From: Primula veris
Lineage: Eukaryota; Streptophyta; Magnoliopsida; Ericales; Primulaceae
Assembly (NCBI GenBank): GCA_963682055.1
Contig: OY821742.1
Coordinates: 25,112,560 to 25,176,559 of the forward strand
DNA: 64,000 nt
Direction of reading: 5' to 3'
A program made the translations under genes and the position numbers. Every line of letters starts with the position of its first letter. Positions within the stretch are counted from its first letter, which is position 1. Positions 1 to 11,800 of this stretch are shown piece after piece. The notes under the pieces are model-generated. The model worked only from the letters and a program-made list of their open reading frames with translations. It made no database searches and was not told the origin of the DNA.

Positions 1-479
1 TAGTTTAGGAATAAGGTAGAAGAGTTGAGGCGAATCAGTTTCATCACAGCCGTCATATTTTCCCGTCGTTATTCGGTATGATCTAAAACTATACGGTAAA
101 ACAGAATTTATTTGATAATATACGTACATAGTAAACCTAAAAATCTGGACACATTTTTTACGTTGTGGAAAGTGATTTTCTATCACCATCTCAAAATAAA
201 TTCACATCCATACCATCTAATTTTACCGGCGAAACTGTGTTCATCAATATTAAATAATATATTAGACTAGTAAAGATTATATTGAAACGAGGGAATATTA
301 TACAGCTAATGGGTAATGATATTGTTGTGGATTTGATAAATTAGCAACGTCGTTAACAGGGGCTGTGGCCAACGAGAGAGGGATTTCTACCTTATTTTTT
401 GTTATTAAGCTAGATTTTGTTTGGTTATAAATGTTGACATGGACATAACTCCGGTTATAATAGTAAATGGAAAAAAAAG
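1..479. other. Intergenic flank, no gene seen
   Basis: AT-rich sequence to the left of the copia insertion. No frame longer than about 60 codons looks like coding sequence, and I recognise no repeat or RNA gene. The last five bases before the copia LTR (480-484, AGAAT) are the left target-site duplication. Confidence 0.6.
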
Positions 480-484
480 AGAAT

Positions 485-686
485 TATTGTAATACACTAT
501 TAGCTAGGTATTTAGGGAGACAGAAGTAGAGAGAGAGGAGAACAGTATCGTCTTTATTAATGAATGAATATGAATGCATAATCAAATACAAAACCCCTAG
601 CCCTCTTTATATAGATAGAGGGGTAGGGTTACAAGCCCACCTGGGCCCAATAAGTAAAAGCTCAAGAGTCCAATAATCTTACAACA
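485..686 (-). repeat. Copia 3' LTR
   Basis: This repeat matches 7998-8200. On the minus strand it begins TGTTGTAAGATTATTG and ends GTATTACAATA, so the 3' end is TA rather than the canonical CA. The internal side abuts a purine-rich tract at 687-696, which makes this the 3' LTR of the minus-strand element. A TATA-like stretch (tatatagata) lies near 607-616. Confidence 0.93.
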
Positions 687-696
687 CTCCCCCTTT
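687..696 (-). other. Copia polypurine tract
   Basis: On the minus strand the sequence AAAGGGGGAG directly precedes the 3' LTR. That is the expected position and composition for the primer of plus-strand DNA synthesis. Together with the gene order it fixes the element's orientation. Confidence 0.8.
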
Positions 697-863
697 GGAC
701 GTTTTGAATTCTTCGTCTTCATGCAGTCGATCTGAGTTGAGTTCATTCGCAGTGATAAACACATAAAGACCTTAGGGCCGAAAAACCCGGTGTGGGACAA
801 AACCGGTACCTAAGAGAAATTGTGTAGCCGAATGATATATGCCAAAATACTATGTAAGTAACT

Positions 864-1190
864 AACCACAAAACAGTGTGCCTCATCAAAACCTTGCCAG
901 AGCAAACCCAATGGGAAAATCTCTGATCGAAGGAAAAAGAGTGCAACAGTGGTAGTAATAGGGGATCAACCACAAAACAGGTGACTCATCAAAACTTGCC
1001 AGAGTAAACCCAGTGGGAAAAAACTCTGGTCGAATGACAAAAGAGTATACAGTGGTAAGAAGTATACGACAGGATACTCCACCTGATTTCGGCAATCCTT
1101 AGTGATATAACAGGGAACGTGTCTCGCTAAAAACCTTGTCAAGGAAAACTCAGTGGGAAAAACCTTGTACTAAGGACAAAAGGAGTACAC
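864..1190 (-). repeat. Roughly 104-bp imperfect tandem repeat in copia 3' region
   Basis: The block starting aaccacaaaacag at 864 recurs at 968. Both contain a module of the type cttgccagag(c/t)aaacccagtgggaaaa and end near 'acagtggta'. A more diverged third module (ccttgtcaaggaaaactc, then agtgggaaaa) lies around 1133-1170. The repeats sit between the RNase H stop and the polypurine tract, in the 3' untranslated part of the element. Confidence 0.75.
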
Positions 1191-1267
1191 ATGCATACAA
1201 CAGGATGCTCCCCCTCACTTGCACACGACAGGGTGCGAGGATTTTGACTCCGACATAAAATGTCGCT

Positions 1268-4200
1268 CTAAGGTAGCTTAGATAGCCTACGTAGGCCAAT
1301 CGCCCGTACGTGCTTCTGAAAAGAATGTTTTGGCAGTGACTTGGTGAACAAGTCAGCGTGGTTATTCTCTGAACCAATATGCTTCACTTCAATCTTTTGA
1401 AGCGTTTGTTGTTCATGCGTAAAGAACAATTTTGGCGAGATATACTTAGTGGCATCACCTTTGATGTAACCATGCTTCGCTTGATCAATCACAGCAGTGT
1501 TGTCCTCATAAATAACAACTGGTTCATCATGATCGTAAGCTAGATCACAAGTGCTTCGAATATGGCCAATAACTGTTCGAAGCCAGACACACTCTCTAGT
1601 CGCCTCATAGAGCGCGAGTAGCTCAGAGTGGTTAGTCGAAGTGGCCACTAGAGTCTGTTTACGAGACCTCCAGGATATCGCCATGTTCCCAATGGTAAAG
1701 ACATAACCAGATTGGGAACGTGCCTTGTGCGGGTCTGATAAGAAACCAGCATCGGCATAGCCGACAAGGGTTGTGTTATTTCAAGGATCAATGGAGCTAG
1801 ATCCACTCGACGCAAATGGATAGAATAAGCCCATCTCCGTAGTACCTCTAAGGTAACGGAAAATTTCTTTTATGCCAGTCCAGTGGCGGCGTGTTGGCGC
1901 GGTGCTGTGTCGAGCTAGACAATTCATAGCAAACGAGATGTCCGGTCTAGTACATTGGGCCAAGTACAATAGTGTGCCTATTGCACCCAGATATGAACAC
2001 TCAGGGCTCAATATCTCTTCATCGTCCTCCTTTGGACGGAAAGGGTCCTTATTAATGTCTAGAGAGCGGACGACCATGGGAGTAGAGGACGGCTTAGCAT
2101 CACTATGACTAAAGCGCCTCAACACCTTTTGGGTGTAGTTTTCTTGATGGACTAAAATTTCATCTGTACGGTGCTCGATCTGCAGGCCGAGGCAATACCG
2201 TGTCTTCCCAAGATCTTTCATCTCGAATTCCTTCTTCAGGATTTTGGCAGTTTCGAACAACTCTTTCGAGGTTCCTATGAGATTCATATCATCTACATAG
2301 ACTGCGATAATCGCATATCCTGAAGTGGATTTCTTTATGAACACGCATGGGCATAGTTCATTATTAACATATCCCACGCCGATCAAGTATTCACTTAGAC
2401 GGTTATACCACATCCGTCCGGATTGTTTCAATCCATATAGTGATCGTCTCAGTCTAATCGAGAACGTGTTTCGTGGACGGGAACTACTTGATTCAGGCAA
2501 CTTAAGTCCATCAGGGACTCTCATGTAAATCTCTGTGTCCAGATCCCCGTAGAGATACGCTGTGACCACATCCATGAGCTGCATATTCAGTTTTTCGGAA
2601 AGTACTAAACTGATTAAGTAGCGGAACGTTATAACGTCCATTACGGGAGAATACGTCTCATCGTAATCAATTCCAGGGCGTTGAGAGAAACTTTGCGCCA
2701 CAAGGCGAGCTTTGTATCTAACAATCTCATTATTCTCATCATGCTTCCTTACGAAAACCCATTTATGACCAACTGGTCTAACATTGGGCGGTGTTGGAGC
2801 GACATGTCCAAACACGCTTCGTTTCGTTAAGGAATCCAATTCAGCCTGGATTGCTTGTTTCCATTGAAGCCAGTCCGTTCTTCGCTGACACTCAGCAACG
2901 GTATGAGGTTCCATGTCATCATTGTTCATAATATCAGTGGCCACTGCGTATATGAACACATCATTGATGACAGTCTCGTTTCGCTTCAAAATATCGTCTA
3001 AACTAGTATAATCGACAGATATTTCAAGGTTATCATGATGATTAGGAACTAGTGTTTCATCTGGAACACGCTCCTCTAATACATCACCGTGATCCTTAAT
3101 GATCTCGTGTGGCAAAACAGATACGACAAGATTTCTCCTCTTTCGAGGCAGAACATCCTTGGAACCGGACGGTCTTCCTTTTTTTTTTGGAAGGGCGGCG
3201 GACTGAACGGCCGACGGCAGCATCCTTTGCTCGGTGGGTACAACCGGAGCAACGTGTTCAAACGGAACACGGCGTCTCACTGGGACGTCTATCCTTGCAG
3301 GCACATTTGCAGCAGGTATATGTGATCTCGTAACATTCGCTAGGTCATTAAATGCGTCTGGCATTTGATTTGCAACATTTTGCAGACCTAGGATTCTCTG
3401 CACTTCCTTATCACTATGTGCAGTTGGGGGATCTAGATGAGACATAGTGGGTACATGCCATGTTAATTCACGTCGTTCCTTATCAACGTTAACGTGCATT
3501 TCTCCCCCTAACGACGGGAAGAGTGTCTCATCAAAGTCACAATCCGCATGTCTAGCGGTAAAGAGATCGCCTGTCAAAGGCTCTAAATAGCGTATTATGG
3601 ATGGGGATTCATAACCGACATATATGCCCCGTTGTTTCTGAGGTCCAAATTTGGAACGCTTAGGCAGCTCAATTGGAACATTGACTAAACACCCAAACAC
3701 GCGTAAATGTGAGACATCGTGCTCATATCCAGTTACCAACTGGTACGCAGATAGTGGTTGGGTGGCCATGGGCCTCAGACGGACCAACGCAGCAGCATGC
3801 AAAATGGCATAGCCCCACGCAGAAATAGGAAGTTTGGTGCGCATAACCAAAGTCCTAGCAATCATTTGCAATCGCTTAATGAAAGCTTCTGCAAGGCCGT
3901 TTTGGGTATGAACATACGCAACTGGGTGTTCAAGATTAATTCCCAAAGTCATGCAATAGTCATCGAAAGTTTTCGATGTAAACTCCGCGGCATTATCAAG
4001 TCTAATAGACTTTATCGGATAATCCGGATGATGAGCCCTCAATTTAATGATCTGGGCTAGGAGTTTTGGAAACGCTGCGTTTCTTGTGGACAACAAAGCT
4101 ACGTGTGACCATCTTGTCGATGCATCAACCAAAACCATGAAATATTTAAATGGTCCGCATGTTGGTTGGATAGGTCCACAAATATCTCCTTGAATTCTTT

Positions 4201-4819
4201 CAAGGAATTGGGAAACCAATTTCGTAGGTTTCACACGAATTGGTTTGAGATTAGTCTTTCCAATCGAGCATGCTTGGCATAGGCTTTTAGGATTAATCAC
4301 GAAATTCTTTCCTCCAAGAGGATGCCCATGAGATGCGTTCATCGTTCGAAGCATCGTATTTTGACCCGGGTGTCCCAGCCGGTCATGCCATAGCATAAAA
4401 ATGCTCTCATCAATCGGCGTCCGCCGAATGATTAGATTGCTTTCAAAGTTTTGGATTGTAGTAACATACAAACCACTTGAAAGACATCTCAACTTCTCCT
4501 GAATACGCTTTTGGTCGTATTAAGTGGAGGTGATGTGAAGGTATTCAATACCATTTTCACGAGCAGTTTCAAGATGAAACTTATTTTCTCGGATATCCTT
4601 AAAGCTCAACAAGGTACGACTGGACCTCGGAGAATATAAGGCCTCAGATACTTCAACAGGAGTACCATTTGACAACATGAATTTAGCTTTACCAAAGTCT
4701 TCAACAAGGGTCGACGGGCCAGAAATTGTTGTCACTGAGGTTACTTTAGGCGTAAAGTTGATAAAAAACCATTTATCTTTTAAGATAGTGTGTGTAGTTC
4801 CACGAATAAAGGGAATTGC
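1268..4819 (-). pseudogene. Copia pol: protease remnant, integrase, RT, RNase H
   Basis: The longest open part is 1781-4492. In order on the minus strand it shows a protease remnant, a gag-pre-integrase HHCC zinc finger (WHDRLGHPG ... CQACSIGK), an integrase core with Asp in GDICGPI, Asp in RLDNAAEF and Glu in NGLAEAF, a reverse transcriptase with YVDD, and an RNase H ending in DLFTKSLPKH (about 1290). In-frame stops at 4520 (TAA, after HITST) and 1778 (TGA, after SSSIDP) break the frame; both sides of each stop stay in frame and match the family. At about 4800 the residues before GTTHTILKDK read IRG where copia proteases have a DSG active site, so the protease looks dead. The product would be a retrotransposon polyprotein, now non-functional. 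Confidence 0.93.
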
Positions 4820-4822
4820 TCA

Positions 4823-4999
4823 ATGAAATAACTTTAAATTATACGAGAAATGTTCAAAAACATTATCCATAAAACAAACCATAATCCAAAAGAAATGAAC
4901 AATATCCAAAGGAAAAAAACATAATCCGAAATGGAATTGAAATAACATAATCCAGGAGCAAAACAGCTCAATTATTAAAAGAAACGAAGAAAAAAAACG
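4823..4999 (-). other. Non-coding stretch between copia gag and protease
   Basis: This T-rich segment on the minus strand separates the gag stop (5000-5002) from the protease remnant. It is built from loose repeats of a 'ggattatg...tttc' motif (plus strand: cataatcc and aatatccaaa motifs). The same frame reads through it until the stop at 4820, but the encoded residues are hydrophobic and unlike gag or protease. It could be an expanded simple repeat, or sequence normally removed by splicing. Confidence 0.5.
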
Positions 5000-5999
5000 T
5001 TATTCTTCCATTTGAGCCTCAAAGTCAGGGGTCTCAAGAGTTTCTTTTGCACTAGCTTCAATCATGTTGGTTTCGACCCTTCTACCCTTGTGGTAGGTTT
5101 CGACTTCTTGGGGAGTTGCCCTACAAGTCCTTTCCATATGACCATTTCCACCACATTTATAGCACAGAGTTGGCATATCAGCCGGTTCTCTTGCTTTGGG
5201 ACGACTGGCCCATTTGTTTCTACCACCACGAGACTGCCTAGGAGGAGCCACAGGTCCTCGGTCCGGACGATTGTCCAAACCTCGCTTGGCTGGACGAGCA
5301 TTACGCTCACCCCTGTTCCTTGGCTGACGGGACGACATGCCCTTTTCTCGTTTCCCATATCGTGGACGAGGTCCACGAACAACATTAGCATCAGGCATTG
5401 GAATTGCCTTTGAACCAGAAGGACGAGAATTACTGTTCATCATTAAAATGAGACTATTCTTCTCGTCCAATAACAACTGGGTGATGAGCTCGGGAAATTT
5501 GGTGAATTTAGACTGACGATATTGCTTTTGGAGCAAGATGTCAGAACTAGGAAATGTGGTGTACGTTTTCTCCAATAAGTCACTGTCGGTGAGTGTTTCA
5601 CCACAGTATTGGAGAGTAGCACGAATTATGCATACTTCAGCATTATATTTTTCAACGCTTTCGAAGTCCTGAAATCGCAGATTCAGCCAATCACGGCGGG
5701 CTTCAGGAAGCCAAATGGTCTTTTGGTGGTCGAAACGCTCTTTCAGATAGTCTCACAATGTCTTTGGTGAGGTGGTCGATATGAACTCAGATTTCATGGC
5801 GTTTGATAAGTGGCGGCAAAATAGAATCATCGCCCGAGCACTCATTTCACGCGTTACTTCCATTTCACGCTCCTCCTCATCATATATGACATCCAATAAG
5901 CCTTGGGCATCTAAATGTTTTTGGATATCCTGACTCCAATCCAAGTAGTTCTTGCCGGCAGCATCCAAAATTGGAAAGTCAAGCTTGATTGATATTTTT
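5000..5999 (-). pseudogene. Copia gag with CCHC zinc knuckle, one internal stop
   Basis: The minus-strand frame starts near KLDFPILDAAGKNYLDW (about 5985) and contains the usual copia Gag (UBN2-type) region, then an Arg/Pro/Gly-rich stretch and one zinc knuckle, CYKCGGNGHMERTC, near 5115-5160. It ends at TAA 5000-5002. An in-frame TGA at about 5752 replaces what is usually a Trp codon before the DYLKERFD segment; the frame continues on the far side. Gag forms the particle shell and binds the element RNA through the knuckle. There is no in-frame ATG upstream: the frame runs back to a stop near 6036. A pyrimidine tract ending in TTGTAG sits just before 5999, so a splice acceptor is possible. 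Confidence 0.88.
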
Positions 6000-6560
6000 C
6001 TACAACAGGAGAAAAGAAAAGAAAGACTGGATTAGTCATCATATAAAACAACGGGTTTATATGTTTATGGTTTGTATAAGCACAAACTTTATTTCGAAAC
6101 GACAGGTTCGAAAAACAAGTTTTGCTTTTACGTGAAGAGGTTCTCTTTGATCGAACGACAGGTCGATCCTGAGACACCAATTCGGCAAATATATATCTAT
6201 ATAGACACATTCGGGGAAATTATTATTTACTCAACCCCTTTCGGTAGCTCTATTTGAACACGACCAGGAAAGACGGTGAGGGGGGTGGGCACGAATGCCT
6301 CTTAAAAACCGACCTCATTAGGAGAACGACTTCCGCCTTTATCTTTCCTAGACATCGTATCCAAATAGGTGAGCCTATTTGGGGAAGATTCATAATTTTT
6401 CCAACTTAAATGTGAATATATACGATTTTCGCTTTTTATATATGGCAATAATATTAATAAAATAAACAATATCTATCTAGATTAACCACATATATATAAA
6501 CATGCAGTAAATATATTTTAGGATCTATCTAATCATGCAGTAGATTTGGTGTTATAAACA

Positions 6561-6882
6561 AATCAATTTAAGATTATCGATCAATCCATGAAGATTCTAA
6601 CATATCAAATCAAATCAATTTAAGATTATCGATCAATCCATGAAGATTCTAACATATCAAATCAAATCAATTTAAGATTATCGATCAATCCATGAAGATT
6701 CTAACATATCAAATCAAATCAAATTAAGATTATCGATCAATCCATGAAGATTCTAACATATCAAATCAAATCAATTTAAGATTATCGATCAATCCATGAA
6801 GATTCTAACATACCAAATCAAATCAATTTAAGATTATCGATCAATCCATGAAGATTCTAACATATCAAATCAAATCAATTCA
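6561..6882 (-). repeat. 52-bp tandem repeat, about six copies
   Basis: The word aatcaatttaag recurs at 6561, 6613, 6665, 6717 (with one change), 6769 and 6821, a constant step of 52 bp. Each unit also contains cgatcaatccatgaag. The copies differ at only a few bases, so the array expanded or was homogenised recently. It lies in the leader of the copia element. Confidence 0.95.
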
Positions 6883-7500
6883 ATTAGATCTAATCTAATA
6901 ATTAACTGCCATATGTGATATTTATATATATGATAATATCAAAAAGATATGATTATGCTAACAAGATATCAATCAATTATCTATGTTTATCGCCATATGA
7001 ATAATTCTATACATGGTAGTTTTAACATGCAAGGAAGCAATATATTTTTAATTACCAATCAATTCTATATATGGTAAAAAAATATTTTAACATGCAAAGG
7101 GGTTAAATTTACATGGAAACATATCAATTTATTCAATTAACATGCAATTTTTATTCACTTGCTTTTCAATAAAAAAAATTATATGCATGTGTGTGTATCT
7201 TATCAACCATATGTACTGTTTTCGTATAAGTATTATACTACAGGACCATGCGTGTAATTACAGCAAACTATATATCTATTTACAGCATTATTACATATAC
7301 AGTCCAGAATTTCAGACAAGTTTCAGTTTAGTCCTTGAGTAATTTACAGAATAGTTTACAGCTTTCAAAGAATTACAAATCAGTACATACGTTTCAGTTT
7401 GTTGCAGATTTAATCTGACAAATGCATATTAGTATGTTTAATAAACAAAATTATAACATAGGTCCCGTTTAAACATGTTTTAAACAAACAGTACTACTAG

Positions 7501-7680
7501 CTTATTAAACAACGTCACAGTACAATTTTCATACGCAGCATAAACATAAACAGTACGCACTTCTTCTAAAATTCATACGCAGCATAAGCAATTTATTAAA
7601 CAAAGTCACAGTACAATTTTCATACGCAGCATAAGCATAAACAGTACTAGGCAATTCTTCTAAAATTTGTGTATAGTAAC
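7501..7680 (-). repeat. 91-bp direct duplication in copia leader
   Basis: A segment from 'ttattaaacaacgtcacag' at 7502 through 'cttctaaaat' recurs 91 bp further on, from 7593. Both copies include 'cagtacaattttcatacgc', and this inner word has a further partial copy at about 7572. The copies are close to identical. Confidence 0.85.
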
Positions 7681-7997
7681 ATGCAAACATGCAGTAACAT
7701 ATATACACATGATAGGTTTGTTTAATACTATTACATTGTTTAATACTATTACATGCGGCTGACATAGTACATGGTAGGCTTGTTTAATCACAGGCAACAA
7801 ATCAATGGTTATTATGCGGCTGACTTTTCACATAGTATTACAAATTTAGTTGTCAAGCCGTGATTTAGAATTATTTACCTTATGCACGGTATGTTGGTGA
7901 AAGTCGATATAACAAAATCCTAAAAAAATCCGGATAAACCTCAAGATTTATTGAATATATAATCCGTACTTCGATCTTCGAGAGCAGTGCTGATAAC

Positions 7998-8200
7998 GTA
8001 TTGTAATACACTATTAGCTAGGTATTTAGGGAGACAGAAGTAGAGAGAGGGGAGAACAGTATCGTCTTTATTAATGAATGAATATGAATGGATAATCAAA
8101 TATAAGACTCATAGCCCTCTTTATATAGATAGAGGGGTAGGGTTACAAGCACACCTGAAACCAATAAGTAAAAGTCTAAGAGTTCAATAATCTTACAACA
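7998..8200 (-). repeat. Copia 5' LTR
   Basis: This is the partner of 485-686, with the same minus-strand ends (TGTTGTAAG ... ACAATA), and is followed by the AGAAT duplication at 8201-8205. It would carry the promoter of the element on the minus strand. It differs from the other LTR at about 14 of 202 positions by eye. Confidence 0.93.
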
Positions 8201-8205
8201 AGAAT

Positions 8206-8883
8206 AAATTAATAAACATAATTTTTTTGTTATACTCTAAAATGGCATGTTTATTATATACGCGAGTGTCATACTCTAAAATGGCATGTTTATTATATAA
8301 GGTCAGCATATATTGGTTTACAAGTGACGAAAGTAGTTGTTGTAAGTAAGTAATGCAACTGCTCAGTCATTTTCTGCTATCGTACGTGTGACTTGCTTGA
8401 TGTTATGTGCGTATGTCATTATCCTTTTGCAAGTAATTATTGCCAAGACATATTTTTGACGGATAAAGGCTTCCCTTTTAATATTCTTCCTCAAGTTATA
8501 ACCTAAATTGAGAACTATTGTTTAAAAAATGATCAAACAATCATGCTCTCTTAAGAATTCACAACTAGTTGGTTCTTATTTCAATTTGTTGGTGGTTCCA
8601 TAGTCATACTGATACAGAACAAATTTTCCACATAGTATATTCACAAAATTCGTGAAGAGAAATATATAAAAAGTGACGGACTAAGTTACTTTGAAATTGT
8701 TTTCTTCTGCTCATTTTGTTTGTACAAAACTTTTACAAATAATTTGCATTTGAAAATTAGCAAATATATCTCTCATTAGTCCACTTGACACGTGACAACA
8801 TATCAAAGATATATAGAGCAAGCGTTGTATAAGATGATAAGAATAATGAATTACAACATAATGCAGGCAATATGTAAACTGCG
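8206..8883. other. Intergenic / 3' flank of the phosphoesterase gene
   Basis: AT-rich, with no coding frame recognised. A short duplicated phrase (atactctaaaatggcatg at about 8232 and 8272) is the only visible repeat. The part next to 8884 is expected to hold the 3' UTR and polyadenylation signals of the minus-strand gene that ends there. Confidence 0.5.
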
Positions 8884-11800
8884 TTACGGATTTTGGCGAT
8901 ATAATTTTGCAACCCAAGGGGCTAACTGAGTAACATGAGGCATTCGAGGGTTCACTGAATAATATTCTGACCAGTAACAATGAGAAATTTTCTCAGATAT
9001 TTTACCATCGGAGTAAACGCAAAATGGCAACCAATCCTCCCCTCCATTCATTCTCCTCTTCCGTTCTCTTGGATAAGCCAATGGTGCTTGAACATACCTA
9101 CATTTTTACAATTTTAGAACATTCCGAACGACTTATCAATTTAACGTAATAGTAGCGAAAGGTAAGCAAACAAACTGATGTGGTAAAAATATATAACAAA
9201 ACTGTTATACTCGCAATGAAGTGTTACCACATCGGTTTATTTGCCAGAATTTATATTATTTATTTGCCTATTATGACTAAATCACTTGTTGAATGTATTT
9301 AGGTGTTTAGCACCTAGTTATTTAAAAACCGAACTGTTGTTTGCTTCGGGATATTGACTAAAGTTTGAAGGGTGGTTTAGGGCATTTCTATCTCGGAAAA
9401 ACTTTTTTATGAACAACACACTATAATCTGAAGAGACTTCCAGATAAATAAGTGGACATTTTCCTTCTAAGTAAACACATACACAAGTAAAATAAGTGGA
9501 TCATCAAACTTGATCATCTTTTATTGACTCCAAAATTTGACGCACGGTAAGGATAAGACAACTGAAAATATTACCAAGAAAAACAATTGTCCATCAAAGT
9601 AAAGTACATCATGCCATGAAGACATTCTCGCATTAAAACAAAATACACTCATGCAAGACTGCTAAATTTTAGCTTTTCTCATGAAAAATCTAAACATTCG
9701 ATAATCTTAGCATATGTTCAGTGCTTTTATTATGATAAAAATCCCGACCCATAAAGATATGGAGATCAGCTCTATTCATACAGAAGAGTCTCTGAAACAG
9801 AGTACTTCTTTTAAGATATATTTTCCGATAAAACTAAGATTTTGCAGCAGAATTGGTAAAAAGTACCTGATTCCTTCAACCACAGCATCCCAGCAGAAAT
9901 GGGTATGACCAAACACATGACAAGCAGATTGACCTCCTCTTCTCCCATGTACAGATCTTATCCGTTCTTCAAGATAATTGGACCCAATTATCTTCGGAAG
10001 GTTTGGATAAAACAGCATCCTCTTCTCTGGACAAAGCTCTTGCCTGCGTAAACAGGCAGAGATGAATTAACAAGCACAAAAAGCTTCAAAATATTCCAGC
10101 AATACGAGTAGTGAACCGTTTCTGCATATTGTACGTGAAATAATGTCCAAGGCCAGAGATGACTCTCTCTCAAACCTCACTTTAGAGTTCAAATCCATAT
10201 ATGGAGTACAATTTTTTCATAACGAACTCGCCGATTAAAAAACACCCGAAAATAACTTAAATTTCCAGAAAACATCTCCACTAATATATCAATAATATCC
10301 ATTGCCCCACCGTATCCCCAGTCTCCATTTTATGCATCAAGCCATAGCAGTCCCTCGTGTTGTTATCAAACAGATGTACACAAATTAACAATATATAACC
10401 CTACCAATATTTTGAAACTCGCATCCTTCCACATTAAAATGTGCCGTTACACATTGGTAAGGGAATAGACTGACCTTGGAACGAAGTGAGAGAAAGAAAT
10501 TATTTGACTGCATTCCTTCTGTATCTTTTTGACAGTTGCGGCATTTTGATCATTCATTGAGTCGAAATATACAGCAAGAGAAGTGTTTCCGTTTGTAAGT
10601 TCTGTAGGCCATTTACATGCATGAAAATCCTTGCATGCCTGCACAGCAATAAAATATAATAAATTTGTTGATCTACCGTTCTACTCTTAGCAACAGTTAA
10701 AGCACCCACGTCTCTAACAAATGGATTAGCGAACTAAAGCCCTGTTTGGTACAAGGATTTCTCAAAGGGAATGAAATGGATGAGAAAATCTCTTTACCAA
10801 AAAGTATGGATAAGAAAACAAAAGAATTCTTCTCTCACATTTTCTCACGAGAAATCTTTGCCCCAAATCCAAATGGAGCCTAAATATTTGCGGAGAGGCA
10901 GAATGAAAGCTCTGCTTGTTTATATGTGTAATTCTCTGGGGGAATGATATATACATGAGCACAATGTTAATTTTATTTTCCCGGATACACTATTTGAGTT
11001 GTTTAGAATTGTGTTTTATACTGACTAAATATCAAACTAACGGAGAATAATAAGCATGAAGAATTACTTGTACAGTAACTGAACATGCACACTGGCCGCA
11101 TATATTATATTATTCAATCTTCGATAATTAGCAAGCCTTAAGTATCGAGACAGGTATGTATGTACCACATTAGATTGTTAAGTACCTAAAATGATGAAAC
11201 CCGGAGGTTTTGTAGAAATATAGGGGAGAAAATAGAGATCAATCTCACGCCAAGAGGCACAATCAATCGAAATAGAGGAGAAAAGATAGAAAAAGCCAGG
11301 GTTGTGCCCTTTCCTTAAAACACAATTCTCAGTTCTTGGTTAAGCAGTAAAAAGGTTTATGGGCCCTAAACCCTATTAGTAATACCCATAACAAAGGAAA
11401 TAACAAATTATTCCTCAAAAAATTAATAAAAATAACAAATAAGCCACGAGAAACATATATTGGCTAATAAATAAGAGAGGATCGTGAGCCCAAATATGCC
11501 GTGATCATCATAAAATCAAAGGTATTAGAAGATGGCCTAAGCCAAAGTCCAAACACTACTAAAAGCAACAATTACTGAGGTGGCCTCTGTCCCAACAATT
11601 TTAGGTTTTCATGACATTTTGGTACATAACTCCTTTTTCATGGTCAATAGATTGACATGTTCAGAGCATAAAAATCTAATATAGAAGTCAGAAATAATGC
11701 CCATAATCTGCATCTGTGACTCTTTACCAGTGGGTGTCACTATGTCTCTATCTAGTTGGTGGAGTATAGTTTTTACGTTGTTCCATGAGCAACAAGAAAG

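Larger units (their letters stand above)
6034..7997 (-). other. Copia 5' leader
   Basis: About 2 kb lies between the 5' LTR and gag. It is AT-rich and has no long reading frame. It holds the 52-bp tandem array (6561-6882) and a 91-bp duplication (7501-7680). Immediately inside the 5' LTR the minus strand reads CGTTATCAGCACTGCTC; TTATCAGCAC is in the right place for a primer-binding site, but I cannot name the tRNA with confidence. Confidence 0.6.
485..8200 (-). mobile_element. Ty1/copia LTR retrotransposon, full length, degraded
   Basis: The two ends are near-identical 0.2-kb direct repeats (485-686 and 7998-8200), flanked by the 5-bp duplication AGAAT at 480-484 and 8201-8205. Read on the minus strand the order is LTR, long leader, gag with CCHC knuckle, protease remnant, integrase, reverse transcriptase, RNase H, polypurine tract, LTR. 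Integrase before reverse transcriptase defines copia. Gag and pol occupy the same frame throughout and are broken only by stops, near 5752, 5000, 4820, 4520 and 1778. By eye the LTRs differ at about 7% of positions, so the insertion is not recent. I do not assign a copia lineage. Confidence 0.96.

Noticed and set aside
5012..5413. Plus-strand ORF of 133 aa
   Set aside because: Antisense to the copia gag zinc-knuckle region.
6561..6882. Regular 52-bp repeats considered as a CRISPR array
   Set aside because: The whole unit repeats with no unique spacers, and the context is a plant retrotransposon.
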